From NCBI GenBank assembly GCA_949825045.1, contig OX463815.1:17105231-17169230 (forward strand): 64,000 nt of DNA, given 5' to 3'. The notes under the pieces are model-generated. The model worked only from the letters and a program-made list of their open reading frames with translations, was not told the DNA's origin and made no database searches. Below are positions 30,350 through 42,189 of the stretch, one piece after another. The first letter of the stretch is position 1. Each line of letters opens with the position of its first letter. The translations under genes and the position numbers were made by a program. Source of the DNA: Argyresthia goedartella (taxonomy: Eukaryota; Arthropoda; Insecta; Lepidoptera; Argyresthiidae).

Positions 30350-30460
30350 GGAAATATTAAACTGCACACCAAATATCAGGGCAAAATACTGCGGTAGTTT
30401 AGGTGAAGGGTAAAGGGGGTGAGCGAAGCGGAGCCCCCTTTACCCTTCGTATTTGACCGT
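30350..30460 (+). repeat. Dispersed repeat with GGGGGTGAGCGAAG stem-loop
   Basis: Contains GGGCAAAATACTGCGGTAG, then AAGGGTAAAGGGGG, a short loop GTGAGCGAAGCGGAG, and the complement CCCCCTTTACCCTT. Shares these blocks with 49351-49500 and, in part, 38375-38455, 45090-45305 and 21572-21835. Confidence 0.7.
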
Positions 30461-31239
30461 TAATGTGTGTGTGTCGTATTTGACCGTGTGTGTGTGTGTG
30501 TCTGTATGTGTCTGTGAGGATCTGTCTCTGTGTGGGTGTCTGTCTGTGGCACCATAGCGCTCAAATGGGTGGACGGATGGACGGATATGGTGATGCGGTA
30601 CAAGTCAGAGACGACGAAAAGGAGGGGTCTGTCGCTCAAACAGGTGCACGGATTTTGGTGATGCTGCTGTATTCAGAAAGAATGTATTACTGAGATACAG
30701 ATTGACTTCCACATTTTTAACCCCCAACGACCAGGTGAGGTGTTATTAAAGTTTGAAGCCTCTGTAGGTCGGTGTGTCGGTTTATCTGTCCGTGGAACCC
30801 TAGCGGTCAAAAAGGCGCTAGTATCTTGTGCGGTGCAAGTATTGTATGTGTTTTCAGTAAACGATGGTAGTAGACTTCCCTGTGAAAAATCTTAGATATG
30901 TTTTACTAAAATCGGTTCAATAGTTCGAAAGTTGGCGTGGTGAAAGTGAAAGACGTGGACTGATTTTAATGAAATTTTTATAGTTGGTAGTAGACTTCAC
31001 TGCGATGGTTCGTCGATATATTTTATTAAAATCAGTCCAGAGGTTCAAAAGTTATCAACCTAAATAGGAAACAAGTGAACCAAATTTTAGTCGTAAGGTT
31101 CCGTTAATGTTTCGTGTTTTAAACTTGAAATTTATAGTTATTAATTTCGATGTTGTGACGTGCTATGTCGCGCGTGAGAGGGGACAGAGCTATGGGCGAT
31201 GTCTAGCCCTGTCCCCTTTACGCGCGACACAGTACGACA
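30461..31239. other. GT microsatellite and degenerate repeat region
   Basis: GT repeats at about 30462-30545. At 30840-31050 two degenerate direct repeats contain GGTAGTAGACTTC and AAAATC-GT-CA. At 31160-31230 there is an imperfect palindrome with GGGGACAGAGCTATGG and its complement. No gene seen. Confidence 0.5.
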
Positions 31240-31744
31240 CAATGATGTCCTGAGCAATGCGCGTGACTTTACAAACCCTAAGACTGTCAAAACTCTCTTC
31301 ATTGTTCTGGGCCATAAACTTGAGACTGAGAAATATGTTCTCATGTTAGAAAAGTTCCAGAAGAAATTCATTAGGTTTATGTTTGAAAGGAAATACGGAT
31401 ACCATCATGTCATAATAATCATTTATATCCAACAAACATTTTACTGTGTGTTGTTGGATGTGAGGCGCGACACAGACCAATTGCTCGCATCTGTGCAAAT
31501 CCTTCGGGGATCTGTGAAATGTCACATACTGCTGGAAAAACTTTTAAGACTTTATGTTGGCGATAGGTTTCTTATCAGTCAACGGAGGCAGAGACCGCCA
31601 TTTTCGGTGGAGCCCTTTCGCCCGAGGCGCGGCGCAGGTCTCCGTGGCTGCGCTCACGCCGGCGGCGCTTCAACTCGTTGCTGGAAGCCGCCGCCGAAGA
31701 ATGTAAGGCAAGAATGTATGGCGATATGTGAGCGTGAGGAATGA
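31240..31744 (+). pseudogene. Non-LTR reverse transcriptase C-terminal remnant
   Basis: The frame reads ARDFTNPKTVKTLF, LEKFQKKFIRFMFERKYGYH, then LLASVQILRGSVKCHILLEK and an Arg/Pro-rich end closing with CREREE-like residues. This order matches the region after the catalytic domain in lepidopteran non-LTR RTs: the LEKVQKRFLR motif, then a helix and an R-R-P-PF segment. The RT core is absent, so it is a 5'-truncated copy. The open frame has been kept over about 500 bp, which argues for moderate age. Confidence 0.6.
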
Positions 31745-31857
31745 TTTATCCATTTAAATTAATGAATTTATAATTATACAATGTAGGCTACCGAATTGTT
31801 TCTCCAATGATTAATATAATTTCCTATACCTACCTACTTGTATATTGTACAGATGTA

Positions 31858-31945
31858 GTGAAAAATTACACTAGGGTATCATTTAAATAATGTTTTAAGA
31901 ACTACTTAAATCATTGTTTAAATGATACCCTAGAGTGATTTTTCT
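31858..31945. repeat. Inverted repeat, small MITE-like
   Basis: Arms with TAGGGTATCATTTAAA and TTTAAATGATACCCTA pair over about 33 bp with few mismatches around a short spacer. Confidence 0.75.
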
Positions 31946-32161
31946 TTAATATGGTTTAGTTTAGTCCCGAAATATGTAGACCTATAATGGGGGGGACCTA
32001 TTCGATAATCACCTACAAGCATCTGAAGAGTGTCTTTATCACTCGTGTAAAGATGTTGATAGCTTAGAGTTTAGAATAGAAATACATTAGAAATATTATA
32101 TCTATTAAGATTTAATTGACCGAGCGAGAGAAGTATGTCTGATTTTCTACGCGGATTTCTG

Positions 32162-32600
32162 TCAGACTCCTCTAGAGGTCGCAATTCTCAACCGATTCCC
32201 GTGAAATTTTATGTTCTTTTTCGTCGATTCAGTTTTATGGAAAAAATAAATTGTCGGAGATTCTTCTTCTTCTTTATCGGTCCCTAAATGCTGAGGATCG
32301 TCTCCTCCATTGCTGGTTCTGGGTAGCATGATTCGCTTTGTGTAGAGTACCCCCTGTCGCCTCTCTGTCGCCTCTGGTCGGACCATCTAGTTGGAGCACG
32401 CCCTCTGGCGCGTTTGCCTTCCACTTGACCCATTATGATGAGCTTCTCCAGTCGGTGCCTAGCTGAGCGCATAATGTGACCGAAGAATGCTTTGGGTTCT
32501 TTCCCGGCAAATTGTTGAGAGCCGTTGTGTGATCTTCAGTTCATTCAGAATGGACAAGTTAGTTCTCATGGCGGTCCACGGAATTCTGGGTATTCTTGGG
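32162..32600 (-). pseudogene. RTE-type endonuclease-RT C-terminal remnant
   Basis: On the minus strand, after IPRIPWTAMRTN and STICRERTQSIL, a frameshift near 32480 leads into MRSARHRLEKLIIMGQVEGK then RARGRAPTRWSDQ. The HRLEKLI-GKVEGKRARGR-P-RWSDQ signature is typical of the C-terminus of RTE/BovB-like non-LTR elements in insects. The catalytic core is missing. A palindromic MITE adjoins at 32610. Confidence 0.75.
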
Positions 32601-32609
32601 GTTGAAAAT

Positions 32610-32904
32610 GTAAAAAAACTGTGACAGCCGAAACGGCTTGAAAGATTTTAAGTAGTTAGGTGTATTTGGATTTATGAAGACCTTAAATATGAATCAGGCT
32701 ATATAAATTTAGGGACTAGTCCACAGGTTGGGTTTTAGATTGCAAAAAGTTATACCAATAACTACATTTTGCAATCTTAAACCCAACCTGTGGACTAGTC
32801 CCTAAATTTATATAGCCTGATTCATATTTACGGTCTTCATAAATCCAAATACACCTAACTACTTAAAATCTTTCAAGCCGTTTCGGCTGTCACAGTTTTT
32901 TTAC
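32610..32904. mobile_element. Palindromic MITE, 295 bp
   Basis: The two halves are near-perfect reverse complements (arms of about 135 bp), starting GTAAAAAAACTGTGACAGCC and ending with its complement, around a short centre. One short gap or mismatch lies near 32677 and 32832. No coding capacity. It is followed at 32907-32934 by a separate perfect 12 bp hairpin (GAAGGTACCCGC). Confidence 0.85.
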
Positions 32905-32934
32905 CAGAAGGTACCCGCACCAGCGGGTACCTTC

Positions 32935-34094
32935 ATACTCCATACTCTCCTCACTACCAGGTGCATTCATAAGTTTGTATGTTAGGATTAAAAATTTCTA
33001 CCTACATACTTGCGAGATCTTTATTGTTACTATGGATATTCAATGTCAATCACTTTTATTTATTACCGCCTTGCACACAATCCCAAGATGGCGACCTTTT
33101 CCCCGTACGTTTAATTTAATAACGTAATGTACTATGTATGACTTATACAATGTAATTAAAATAGCTGTGGGTAAATAAATGGTGCTAATTCATGAAAGTT
33201 TAAATTAGTACACATATCGTCTGAGGAATCAATATTCCAGCTAACCTTCATAAAGGATAATCGAGATCTTTTTACATATTTCGGCAAACTACTGCTCACG
33301 TTGCGTTGCTCACAAATACATAATTAATCAAATATTTAACGCAATTTAAAGAAATGCAAATAATGCGTCATCGATATTTTTACGTACATATACATAAACA
33401 GTGAATTAAATCTAAGTCTCTCGATGAACTCAAGGATATATTTGGAGTTGGAAAAATTAAGAGCTTCATCTTAGTCGACATGCGATTTAATTTTGTTGAA
33501 GATCAAATATTTTTTATTAGCACCAGGTGCTTAGTTTTGTCCACTTGTTTTCTAATTTATACAATCAGTTATCGTTATTACAATAATTAATTTATCTTCA
33601 GACATTAACAATAAGTTATATTTAGAAATATGAACACTTTCCAGGCATTTTAGTCAATTCACTTTTATTTCTCCGCACCCTGCGGTGTAAGAGTAAAAGA
33701 CTGGCACTATTAAGATGATATTCTTCATTTTATTAACATATTCAGTATCAATGTTTTTAACCCGATGTCACTATAAACTTATTTAATAGGTCTACAGGTT
33801 ATGTCTCCGTTTAAGTGTATACTTAAGTGTTAATAATTTTAGGTCATTCATAATATAGTATAGTAAGTTGTCTCTCCATCAGGAAATATCGATATTCTTT
33901 TTCGTTGTCGGTTTTCTTTGGATTATGACACGACACGTGGGAGGTGATACGGATAATACACGCTGTCAAATAACGCTTCCCAACGCCTTAATGTGGCTTA
34001 TACGGTATTCCGGGAGCAAATTTCAAAGGGCCTTCGCGAGCCACTAGCAAGCATTAGTACAATTCCGCATTATCACACAAAGCATATCTGCAAC
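32935..34094. other. Region without supported genes
   Basis: AT-rich intergenic sequence; no open frame with motifs and no repeat matched elsewhere in the window. Confidence 0.4.
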
Positions 34095-34687
34095 TCTCCA
34101 CATATTCTATAAAATATCTTGGAATCGTAATAGACAATCAACTAAATTTTAAGACCCACACAATACACTCTCGGGGAGAGTCCGAAAAATTATTTATATC
34201 TTTAAATCCTTACGACGTTGCTAATCCTTAAATAATTTATATGGTTTATCTTTTACTTTGCCAATCTATAATTTCTTACTGTATTATCACCTGGGGAGGA
34301 GCAGCGAAAACCACTTTGAAACCGCTTGAGATATCACAGAGAGCTATTCTAAAAATCTCAACTCTAAGTCCTATCCTATATCCTTCAAATAAGCTTTATG
34401 GCGAGTGCAAGGTCCTTAATGTTAGACAACTTTTTGTATTAAGCACAATTATTCTTCAACACATTAATACTCCCTACACTGAAATTAATAAGAGACGCAA
34501 GGATCGTATCTGCTATACTCTAACGCCAAATTTCACCTTCACTAAAAGATTCTTTCCATACCTCGGTCCATGTCTTTATAACAAAATAAATTCATGCTTA
34601 TCTATATATGGGCTCAACCATATGGAACGTCGACAAAAATTCTGTCTTTTATTCTCAATCTACCTTACGAGGAAACTGAAACATTAA
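34095..34687 (+). pseudogene. Non-LTR reverse transcriptase C-terminal remnant
   Basis: Broken frames at 34100-34240 read KYLGIVIDNQLNFKTHT and RVRKIIYIFKSLR; the open frame 34241-34687 follows with SIISYCIITWGGAAKT, EISQRAILKIS and VLNVRQLFVLSTI. These blocks match the thumb and C-terminal region of the minus-strand element at 1020-3574, so the two probably belong to related families. The catalytic domain is absent. Confidence 0.7.
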
Positions 34688-34729
34688 TAAATAACTGACA
34701 ATCCCTCGCAATAATACCCAAACACACTA

Positions 34730-34739
34730 CACACACACA

Positions 34740-34805
<66 letters not shown>

Positions 34806-34820
34806 CACACATACACACAC
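34730..34820. repeat. CA microsatellite
   Basis: About 45 CA dinucleotides with a few T or A interruptions, immediately downstream of the RT remnant. Confidence 0.95.
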
Positions 34821-35980
34821 ATGTATTCACCCTCTCCACTAAACTACACTACATAACACTTACACGTATACACACACGTACACTCACACCCTCTCTTTCC
34901 ACTTTAAAATTAAACCAGGTTAAGTTAAATTAAAAGTTAAAGTAAAATTATAGTTATAGCTAAAGAAACATGAAATTTAATTGAACAAAATTGATTTGTG
35001 ATATAGTACATAACTGTCGCGGTATGTAATGGCTGCGTTGCTGGTCGCACTATTGGTCACCGAAAGCGCAGCACAGCGCAGCTCAAGGCCTACACAGCGC
35101 GATCAACATTGCAGCCTTTGATGGTACAAGCTGGAATAAAAGCCGAGACCAAAGGTCGAGGCCAAGCTTATAGGCCGAGAGCGTAGCTAAGCTAAGCTCG
35201 AGGCCTTCATAGTGTGGCCAGCAGTGCAATCATTGCGGACCAAGGCTTGTACTTTACTACTTAGTTTAGTATACTATAGTACTTTACTCAAATAATGCGA
35301 GTAATTAAATAAAACCAGCTTATTATAAAATTGAGAGTGGCAAGAAGATCTCACGCTCTTTTTTTGTCACACATAACCTAATTCTTAATAAAGCCTTTTT
35401 GCACTATCTTTTTAACCATTTTTGAAACAAAGCTTCATGGATTTTCACAGGAAATTGCCGGTCGCTAAAAACAGGACAGTAATGGATTTTCACAGGAAAT
35501 TGCCGGCACCTTTTCTGGCTCCTCCAAGCAGCGCGGCAATGTCGACTTTGCTCAAAGAAGGTTGCCAAAATCATGATCACATTACTTGCTTTGTTTAAGT
35601 AAAGATATATAAAAGGTTTCAAACACCCTATGTATGTAAGGGGTTGGGCCTTGTTTTCCTTAATAAAGATTATTATATAATCTAACTAGGATACCAGCTC
35701 GTCTACCATCCTAAATGTACACACTTCAGGCCTTATGTTCCTCTGTGTTTTTATAACTAAAATTTTCCATTATTCCCAAGTTAAGCTCTCTATGTACATT
35801 TATTTTTCGAAAATAAAATATTGGTATTGTATTGTATCGTATTCCTAAGTTTTTCAAATGTCGAATTCCAAGACAACGCCAAAGTTTTTGCCGAGCGATT
35901 ATTCTTCTAACCTATTAATAGTCTATTGCATTGACAGGTAATATCCTTTTCAGGAAGAAGCAACACCATGCGCAACGGCC
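34821..35980. other. Unclassified repeats, no gene
   Basis: 35030-35235 has diverged inverted ends (GGCTGCGTTGCTGGTCGCAC and its partner GTGTGGCCAGCAGTGCAATC), perhaps an old MITE. A 26 bp direct repeat (ATGGATTTTCACAGGAAATT core) occurs at about 35432 and 35483. A TATTG-type tail follows AATAAAATA near 35812, resembling a non-LTR 3' end. Confidence 0.4.
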
Positions 35981-36354
35981 GTATCGCTGCTGGGGATATG
36001 CCACGCCGCCAGCGCGATCATGCGATCGGCGAGCGTGCTGGGGCCCAATTCTCTTAGCTGCAATGTCGCACAATGACCGAATGTTTTGCATGCTACTATT
36101 ACAAACGACGTTCACTGCTGTCAATGTGACGACATTGTAACAAAGTCAGCATTGGCGGTACAATGACGTATCGCTGCTGGGGATATGCCACGCCGCCAGC
36201 GCGATCATGCGATCGGCGAGCGTGCTGGGGCCCAATTCTCTTAGCTGCAATGTCGCACAATGACCGAATGTTTTGCATGCTACTATTACAAACGACGTTC
36301 ACTGCTGTCAATGTGACGACATTGTAACAAAGTCAGCATTGGCGGTACAATGAC
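35981..36354. repeat. Exact 187-bp tandem duplication
   Basis: Units 35981-36167 and 36168-36354 read identically, starting GTATCGCTGCTGGGG and ending GGTACAATGAC. A third, strongly diverged relative of the second half is at 36510-36665; it shares TAACGGGATTCTAC, which also follows the second exact unit. Confidence 0.9.
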
Positions 36355-38193
36355 GTTATGTAACGGGATTCTACAAGCCGTTTCTGTTGACGATAGAAAC
36401 TCGGCTTAACTTTCAAAATCGATCTTGTTGTTATCATTGGTTAATCATTGAGCAGACTCAGATAACATATCCTCTAATAAAGTGGCGTAATGCTCTGGAT
36501 CGTGCGCGAAACCGACAAAAATACGTGTGTCACATGTTTCTATTACTTATAACGATCGCTGTAGTCAATGTGGCGCCATTGTAACAAAATCGCATTCTGC
36601 AATTAGTAAGACTGCAATGGCTGTACAAAATGACATTTATTAGGTAACGGGATTCTACATTTTTTGAAATTTCTGTCGATGACGGAATGTAAAGATACCT
36701 ATTTATTTCTGGTAAAGGCAAGTCTGCTCGATTTTCGTATTAAAAGTTTTTAAGACAGCCAGGCCATTGCAAGGACTCTAAAAATAGCAGAATACTATGG
36801 CAGTTTAAACGCAACCATAGTGACAGTTCCTGGACATACTATTATTATCGAGCTCCATTTTCGATGGTGGAGGTACATTTTTCGTTAATCTGAGATTAAA
36901 AAAAAAAAACAAAAAAGGTCCAGATTGGATGTGCAGTTTTAGTTCTCGCTGCCTTAGTAGACAGAAAGGCACCAGGTCATAGTGACAGTTCTTGGACAGA
37001 TCTTATAAACTGTAGAATCGAACCTCAGTTGGTAGAATCCTGGTTTTGTCTAAAACGCGCTAGCACGTCGCAAGCGTAGGGTATGATTGAGGAAAGGCGA
37101 TTTAATATTTTTAGCTTTTATTGATTTAATAGCACCGGCCAAACGATGATCCGGTTTCCATAATGTAATGCAAATTTTTATTCATTCTGTATAAAACATG
37201 TAATTTATTAGGAAAGTCTTATGTTACTTAGGAACTAAAATTTTCAGATGTTGGATTGCTGATAAAATTATTATTTTATTCAATTTGTAAGCTCAGTTAC
37301 ATATTTTTTGACAAAACCGCTGTTTAAAAATTTTAAAATCTGATTTATCTTCACGTGACTTCTCACTTCATCAAAATTAAGAATGTTTTCTTAACTCTAT
37401 GTTATTCCAGAATCATTGATAGTACTAACAAACGACATTCAAGAGTTACTTACAAATTTAGTTAGTTCACTAACTTAATTTAGTTTTTTCGTAGGTAATT
37501 AATGAAGTTGCTAAACGTGAGCGCAATTGTGTCTTTGCCGCTCCACATGGGAAAACTACGACGCTATGTTTTATTTTCATAGAAAGAATGGATTGATTTT
37601 ATCTTAGTTTTAATTTTCAACCGACTTCAATAAGTAGCAGGTTCTCAATTCGACTATTTTTTGTATGTTTGTTACGCGATTATTCCGTCAATTATGAATC
37701 TACTTTGATGATAATTGTTTTGATGGTAGGTATACTTTAGAAGTGGTCCCATATACATTTTATCAAAATTGATTTATTGCTTTTTGAAAAAATCAACAAT
37801 TACAAAAAATATATACACCGATGACGTTTTGGTTTGTGGTTCCGTGCAGAAAAAGTTCATTCGTGTCAAGGAAGAAGAGGGCTTGAACTTGAAGACGTTT
37901 TTTTTTCTTGGTAAATAGCTAAATAAATAATAGTGATAGTTTGGCGCGAAATTACCCATCAGCGGAAGTGACCAGTAGGTATGTTATGTTATTCTGACAT
38001 GTGGTAATTTCTATCAGAAATTTGTTAAATTAACAAATCGACAAATTAAAAGACAGCTCGTTTTAAATAAACAATGATTTGTCGATTTAAATGGGATTCT
38101 GATTCTGACAGTACCCAAAAAGTACCTATTTTGACTAGCAGTCAAATATCGTACTGTGACTTCTGTGTAAGGAACAGAGCTATATATATAAAT
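36355..38193. other. Diverged repeat unit and intergenic sequence
   Basis: 36510-36665 is the diverged third unit described above. CATAGTGACAGTTC-TGGACA occurs twice (about 36815 and 36978). A fragment of the common repeat CAACCGACTTCAATAAG is at about 37619. No gene was found. Confidence 0.4.
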
Positions 38194-38537
38194 GTCACCG
38201 TAAAATTGTCAAAACCACAGTGGTCAAAACCGTTGGTTGATAAACTAATGTTTTTTTCTCGTTAGTTGGTCAACTATCGACAGATAGTAAACGGTAGCGT
38301 ACTGCTTACTAATGACGCGTTAGTTGATAAACCAACGGTTAAAACCGTTAAATAGTAAAATGTTTTAAACTTGAATTGCAAACGAAATACCAGGGCAAAC
38401 ACTGCGGTAGCTTAGGTGAAGTCTTCGTGTTAAGTTGACATGTAAGGACAAAAGTAACATAAATTCTAAAGCCTGTCGGTCTGGTTTACTATCTGTCGAT
38501 AGTTATCAGCAAACGCGTTAGTTTATCAATTAACGGT

Positions 38538-38869
38538 TGTTGAGTCCAAAACTTAACATATGTACCTGTATAGAGTATACCTGTATAATTTATTACTGTT
38601 ATTTGGAAAAGCGCCATCTATAGATTTCATTGTATATTATTTGCATTACAAATTGACCTTGATCTGACTGATCACACGTTAGACATGTATAAGCTTGAAG
38701 CATTTTATGATAGATGGCGCTAGTAGTCTAAACCGCCTACTAACTGTGCTATAAATTGGTAGACATAAGGAATTTCTCTCTCTTTGCCTTGCAACCGTCC
38801 AATACAACGCACGTATCAATTTCGGCCTTTTCATTTCGCTCCTTCACCCTCTATGTCCCGAGTGCGACA
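38538..38869 (+). repeat. 5' LTR of the BEL/Pao element at 38.5 kb
   Basis: 332 bp, identical by eye to 42190-42521. It includes two copies of a short CGCCATCTATAGAT / GATGGCGCTAG block on opposite strands. Confidence 0.95.
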
Positions 38870-39428
38870 TATGGTGACCCCTAATAGTACACGCTTGAGT
38901 CTTCGTATTAATTAGCCTGGAAGGGATCCGCGCTAGTAAAATTCAGCGGCAACGATACTTGCTACGAATTGCGCAACCGCGCCCCGAAGATCGCCCGGTG
39001 TCTACCTTCAACTTAGCGTTTAATTCGTAACGTGGTAGACTAAGCCACCTCATCGGTCAAGATCGACAGGCATAAGCTCAGAAACAAAGAAGAAGGGTGA
39101 AAGGTGGCCTGAGAGCTAGCGAGATAACGAAACTTGTCTACGCAACATTGAACGACGGCCATACCAAACCACTGCCACGTGTGTGTGGCACCGTGGTACT
39201 TACTCCGAGAAGGCGGAAGATATCCAGAGTGCGTGTCGACACGTGCTGCATCATCAAAAGGCATCCAGAGCCTAGTGGGCACGTGCATCGTCATCAAAAG
39301 GGCAAGTGAGCTGGCAATTCCCACCCATTCCATTATATTCCCATTTAATATTGCTAATCGCTTAGTTAATCTTAGTTAGATAGATATTCGAAATAACCTC
39401 TCGTTTCCTTTATCTTTATCTTTTTATA

Positions 39429-41711
39429 ATGGACGTTTCCAGTAATTTGAAGGACCTTAAGTCCAAACGAGGTGTAGCGAAGAGAAAATTGACTCTTTTC
39501 AAAAAATATATAGACTCCATTAACCCAGCAGCATTAACGGCAGAATCAGTTATCGATATTAAGTTGCGAATGGAGAAATTACCCGATCTTTATGAGGATT
39601 TTTGCAGGACACAGGATTGTATAGATACTATGAGTCAGGATGAGGATCTTGACACCGAGATGTCGGAGAGGGAGACCTTTGATCAAGTCTTTTACAGGCT
39701 ATCTGCAAAGGCTAAGGTGTTGGTAGCAACCAAAGACACCAAGCCAAAGCATGAGGGGCAACCGCCTCCGCCTCCACCGCCTCTTGTGGACAGTGAGTCG
39801 ATTAAATATCCAGAAATCAGCTTACCCACCTTCAGTGGGGACGTAAGGCAGTGGTTGGAGCTTCGAGACACTTTTGACGCGTTAGTTAATCAGAGTAAAA
39901 TGCAACCAATAATAAAGTTTAAATATCTTCGCAGTTGTTTACAGGGCAGCGCGTTAGAGGTCATAAGTTCGCTCGATTATACCAGTGAAAGCTACACGCT
40001 GGCGTGGCAATTATTGTGCGAACGCTACAATAACCCACGAGTTCTAGTTTTCAATCATTTACAGGCTCTTTTTGATATTAATACAGTATCAACAACCGCA
40101 TCATCATTGAGAAATCTCCATGATAATATTTCCAAGCATGTTAGGACCCTCCGCTCTTTGAACGTGCCCGTAGAAAATTGGGATTTGATAATCATTTATA
40201 TCTTGCAGAATAAACTAGATACCAAATTAAAATTTAAATGGGAAGAAAAAAATAATTCTAGGAAATTGCCAACGTTACAGGAATTCAAGGCTTTCTTGAG
40301 GGACCGCGCTGACCTGCTTGAAACTACAGGATCAGCTGAGCGAACCGACGCCGGCGGAAGCGGCAATCCAGCCGCGACGCCTTCAAGGAAGACCATGGTA
40401 ACCACGTCCGATCCTACCAAGGTACAATCCAAATTTAATTCTAAACCTAACCAATGTCCCGTATGTTCGGGATCACATTTTATAACCCAGTGCCAAAAGT
40501 TCCAAACGCTAGATGTGGGCGCTAGGATACGTACCGTAAACAAACTTCGTTTATGTTTCAATTGTCTTTCCAGTACACATATATTTTCTAACTGCAGGGC
40601 TAGTACCTGCCGTCTGTGTAAACGCAAGCACCACACGCTTTTACACAGATCAGATGATACCAATCAAACAACAACCACAACGTTTACCAAGGAACAACCT
40701 CCAAATCAACCAAGTACTAATAACAACCAACTAGTAAACACAACTCAAACCAGTAGCATACAAAATAACACTTACTCTCAGTCTGTTCACCCCCAACCAA
40801 AACCAGTTTTATTATCCACAGCACAAGTATTTATCTTAGATAAACACAACCAGCCACAACGGCTAAGAGCCCTTTTAGACTCGGGCTCTCAGTCTAATTT
40901 CATTACGGAAGATGCGTGCAATAAATTGCAACTTGATAGGAAATCATTTAATATGCAAGTAATCGGTTTCAATAATAGTGTGTCAAACGTACAACATTAT
41001 TGTGACATTAACTTGAATTCATTGGACAATACCTACCAAACAAATATGACCTGTTTTATTGTGCCTACTATTTGTAGTTTGAACGTAATATTACCAGAAA
41101 AAAATTGTTTACGAATCCCATCGCGTTATCAGCTAGCCGACAGCGGCTATTGTTCGCCGGGCGAAGTAGATTTAATTATAGGTGCCGAACAATTTTATAA
41201 CTTAATGTGTATCGGTCAACATAAGCTCGGGGTAGGGTTACCAACATTACAACGTACACGCTTGGGATGGGTGATTTCGGGTTCGGTAAATAGCATATTA
41301 GAAACAAAATCAGTGCGATGCAACTTTGTAATTGAAAATCAGTTACAAAGATTTTGGGAAATAGAAGAAGGTTCCGTACCTTGTTTACCGGGTGATGAGA
41401 CACAATGCGAGGAGATTTTTTTAAAAACTCATACACGCAACTCTGACGGTAATTTCGTCGTTGAAATCCCACTCAAGTTACCATCCCGCGAGTTAGGTAA
41501 ATCTAGACATATTGCTGCAGGAGCGGACAAAGTGGAGGAGCGCCCGTGGTCCGGGCCTCGCCGCAGGGGTCGTCGTCCTGGTACGAGAAGAACGCTTACC
41601 ACCCTGCCAGTGGAAGATGGGGAAGATCGTCGCAACGCAGCCTGGGAGCGACGGCATCGCTCGCGTCGCTATCATAAAAACCGCGAAAGGAACGATCAAA
41701 CGCGCGTTTAA
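39429..41711 (+). CDS. BEL/Pao gag-protease fused to out-of-frame sequence
   Basis: 760 codons from ATG 39429. Residues about 1-130 are a coiled N-terminal region with a Pro run. From about 130 comes the DUF1759 gag domain (KYPEISLPTFSGDVRQWLEL). Two zinc knuckle-like clusters follow (CPVCSGSHFITQC and CFNCLSSTHIFSNC, then CRLCKRKHH). An aspartic protease (RALLDSGSQSNFI) and the following pol linker end with PSRELGKSR near 41505. After that the frame reads 66 Arg/Pro-rich residues that are an out-of-frame reading of integrase C-terminal DNA. The full-length family protein would continue into RT. Likely role: capsid protein for packaging this non-autonomous RNA. Confidence 0.9.
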   Translation: MDVSSNLKDLKSKRGVAKRKLTLFKKYIDSINPAALTAESVIDIKLRMEKLPDLYEDFCRTQDCIDTMSQDEDLDTEMSERETFDQVFYRLSAKAKVLVATKDTKPKHEGQPPPPPPPLVDSESIKYPEISLPTFSGDVRQWLELRDTFDALVNQSKMQPIIKFKYLRSCLQGSALEVISSLDYTSESYTLAWQLLCERYNNPRVLVFNHLQALFDINTVSTTASSLRNLHDNISKHVRTLRSLNVPVENWDLIIIYILQNKLDTKLKFKWEEKNNSRKLPTLQEFKAFLRDRADLLETTGSAERTDAGGSGNPAATPSRKTMVTTSDPTKVQSKFNSKPNQCPVCSGSHFITQCQKFQTLDVGARIRTVNKLRLCFNCLSSTHIFSNCRASTCRLCKRKHHTLLHRSDDTNQTTTTTFTKEQPPNQPSTNNNQLVNTTQTSSIQNNTYSQSVHPQPKPVLLSTAQVFILDKHNQPQRLRALLDSGSQSNFITEDACNKLQLDRKSFNMQVIGFNNSVSNVQHYCDINLNSLDNTYQTNMTCFIVPTICSLNVILPEKNCLRIPSRYQLADSGYCSPGEVDLIIGAEQFYNLMCIGQHKLGVGLPTLQRTRLGWVISGSVNSILETKSVRCNFVIENQLQRFWEIEEGSVPCLPGDETQCEEIFLKTHTRNSDGNFVVEIPLKLPSRELGKSRHIAAGADKVEERPWSGPRRRGRRPGTRRTLTTLPVEDGEDRRNAAWERRHRSRRYHKNRERNDQTRV

Positions 41712-41748
41712 CAACATATGTCCGCTACCGCTATCGAACGTTGATTGA
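41512..41748 (+). pseudogene. BEL/Pao integrase C-terminal fragment
   Basis: In the frame offset from gag, the sequence reads LQERTKWRSARGPGL, VLVREERLPPCQWKMGKIVA, GIARVAIIKTAKGTIKRAF and ICPLPLSN. This is the standard C-terminal end of BEL/Pao integrases. No start of its own; it remains after a deletion that removed about two thirds of pol. Confidence 0.85.
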
Positions 41749-42189
41749 AGCTAAAACTTAGTTAATTTAAAACCTACCTTTCAGTATTACCTACTTTTAG
41801 TTAAGCTAACTAACAATTTATACTAAGGTTTCATTATTATTTAATACTTACCATACTTACCATTAATTACATACCTAATTGCCACTGTTATATAAGAAGT
41901 TATAATAAAACATGTCCCTACTGTCGTTTCATTCCATAATAAGCAGAGTAGGCATAAACAGTTTCATTCATTGTTAACTTATCAGTTCAATTCATTGTAA
42001 GTATTGTACCTTCATATTAAAATATTAGTTGTTGACACTAGCATGGACACTAGCTAGTTCTGCTCCCCTTGAAAATGAAATTAGTACATAAACATAGTAT
42101 ATTAGTTCTCCTAGTCAGTACCTATAAATCTATATAGTTCCATCCCTTTCATTATTATTGAAATATTCCATTTCAATGGGGGCAGGATA

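Noticed and set aside
31199..31744. New host gene with Arg-rich C-terminus
   Set aside because: The order of motifs (LEKFQKKFIRF, then an LLRG helix, then R-R-P-PF) fits the C-terminal part of a non-LTR reverse transcriptase.
34730..34820. CA repeat as a CRISPR-like or telomeric array
   Set aside because: It is a plain dinucleotide microsatellite without spacers; no CRISPR array was seen anywhere in the window.
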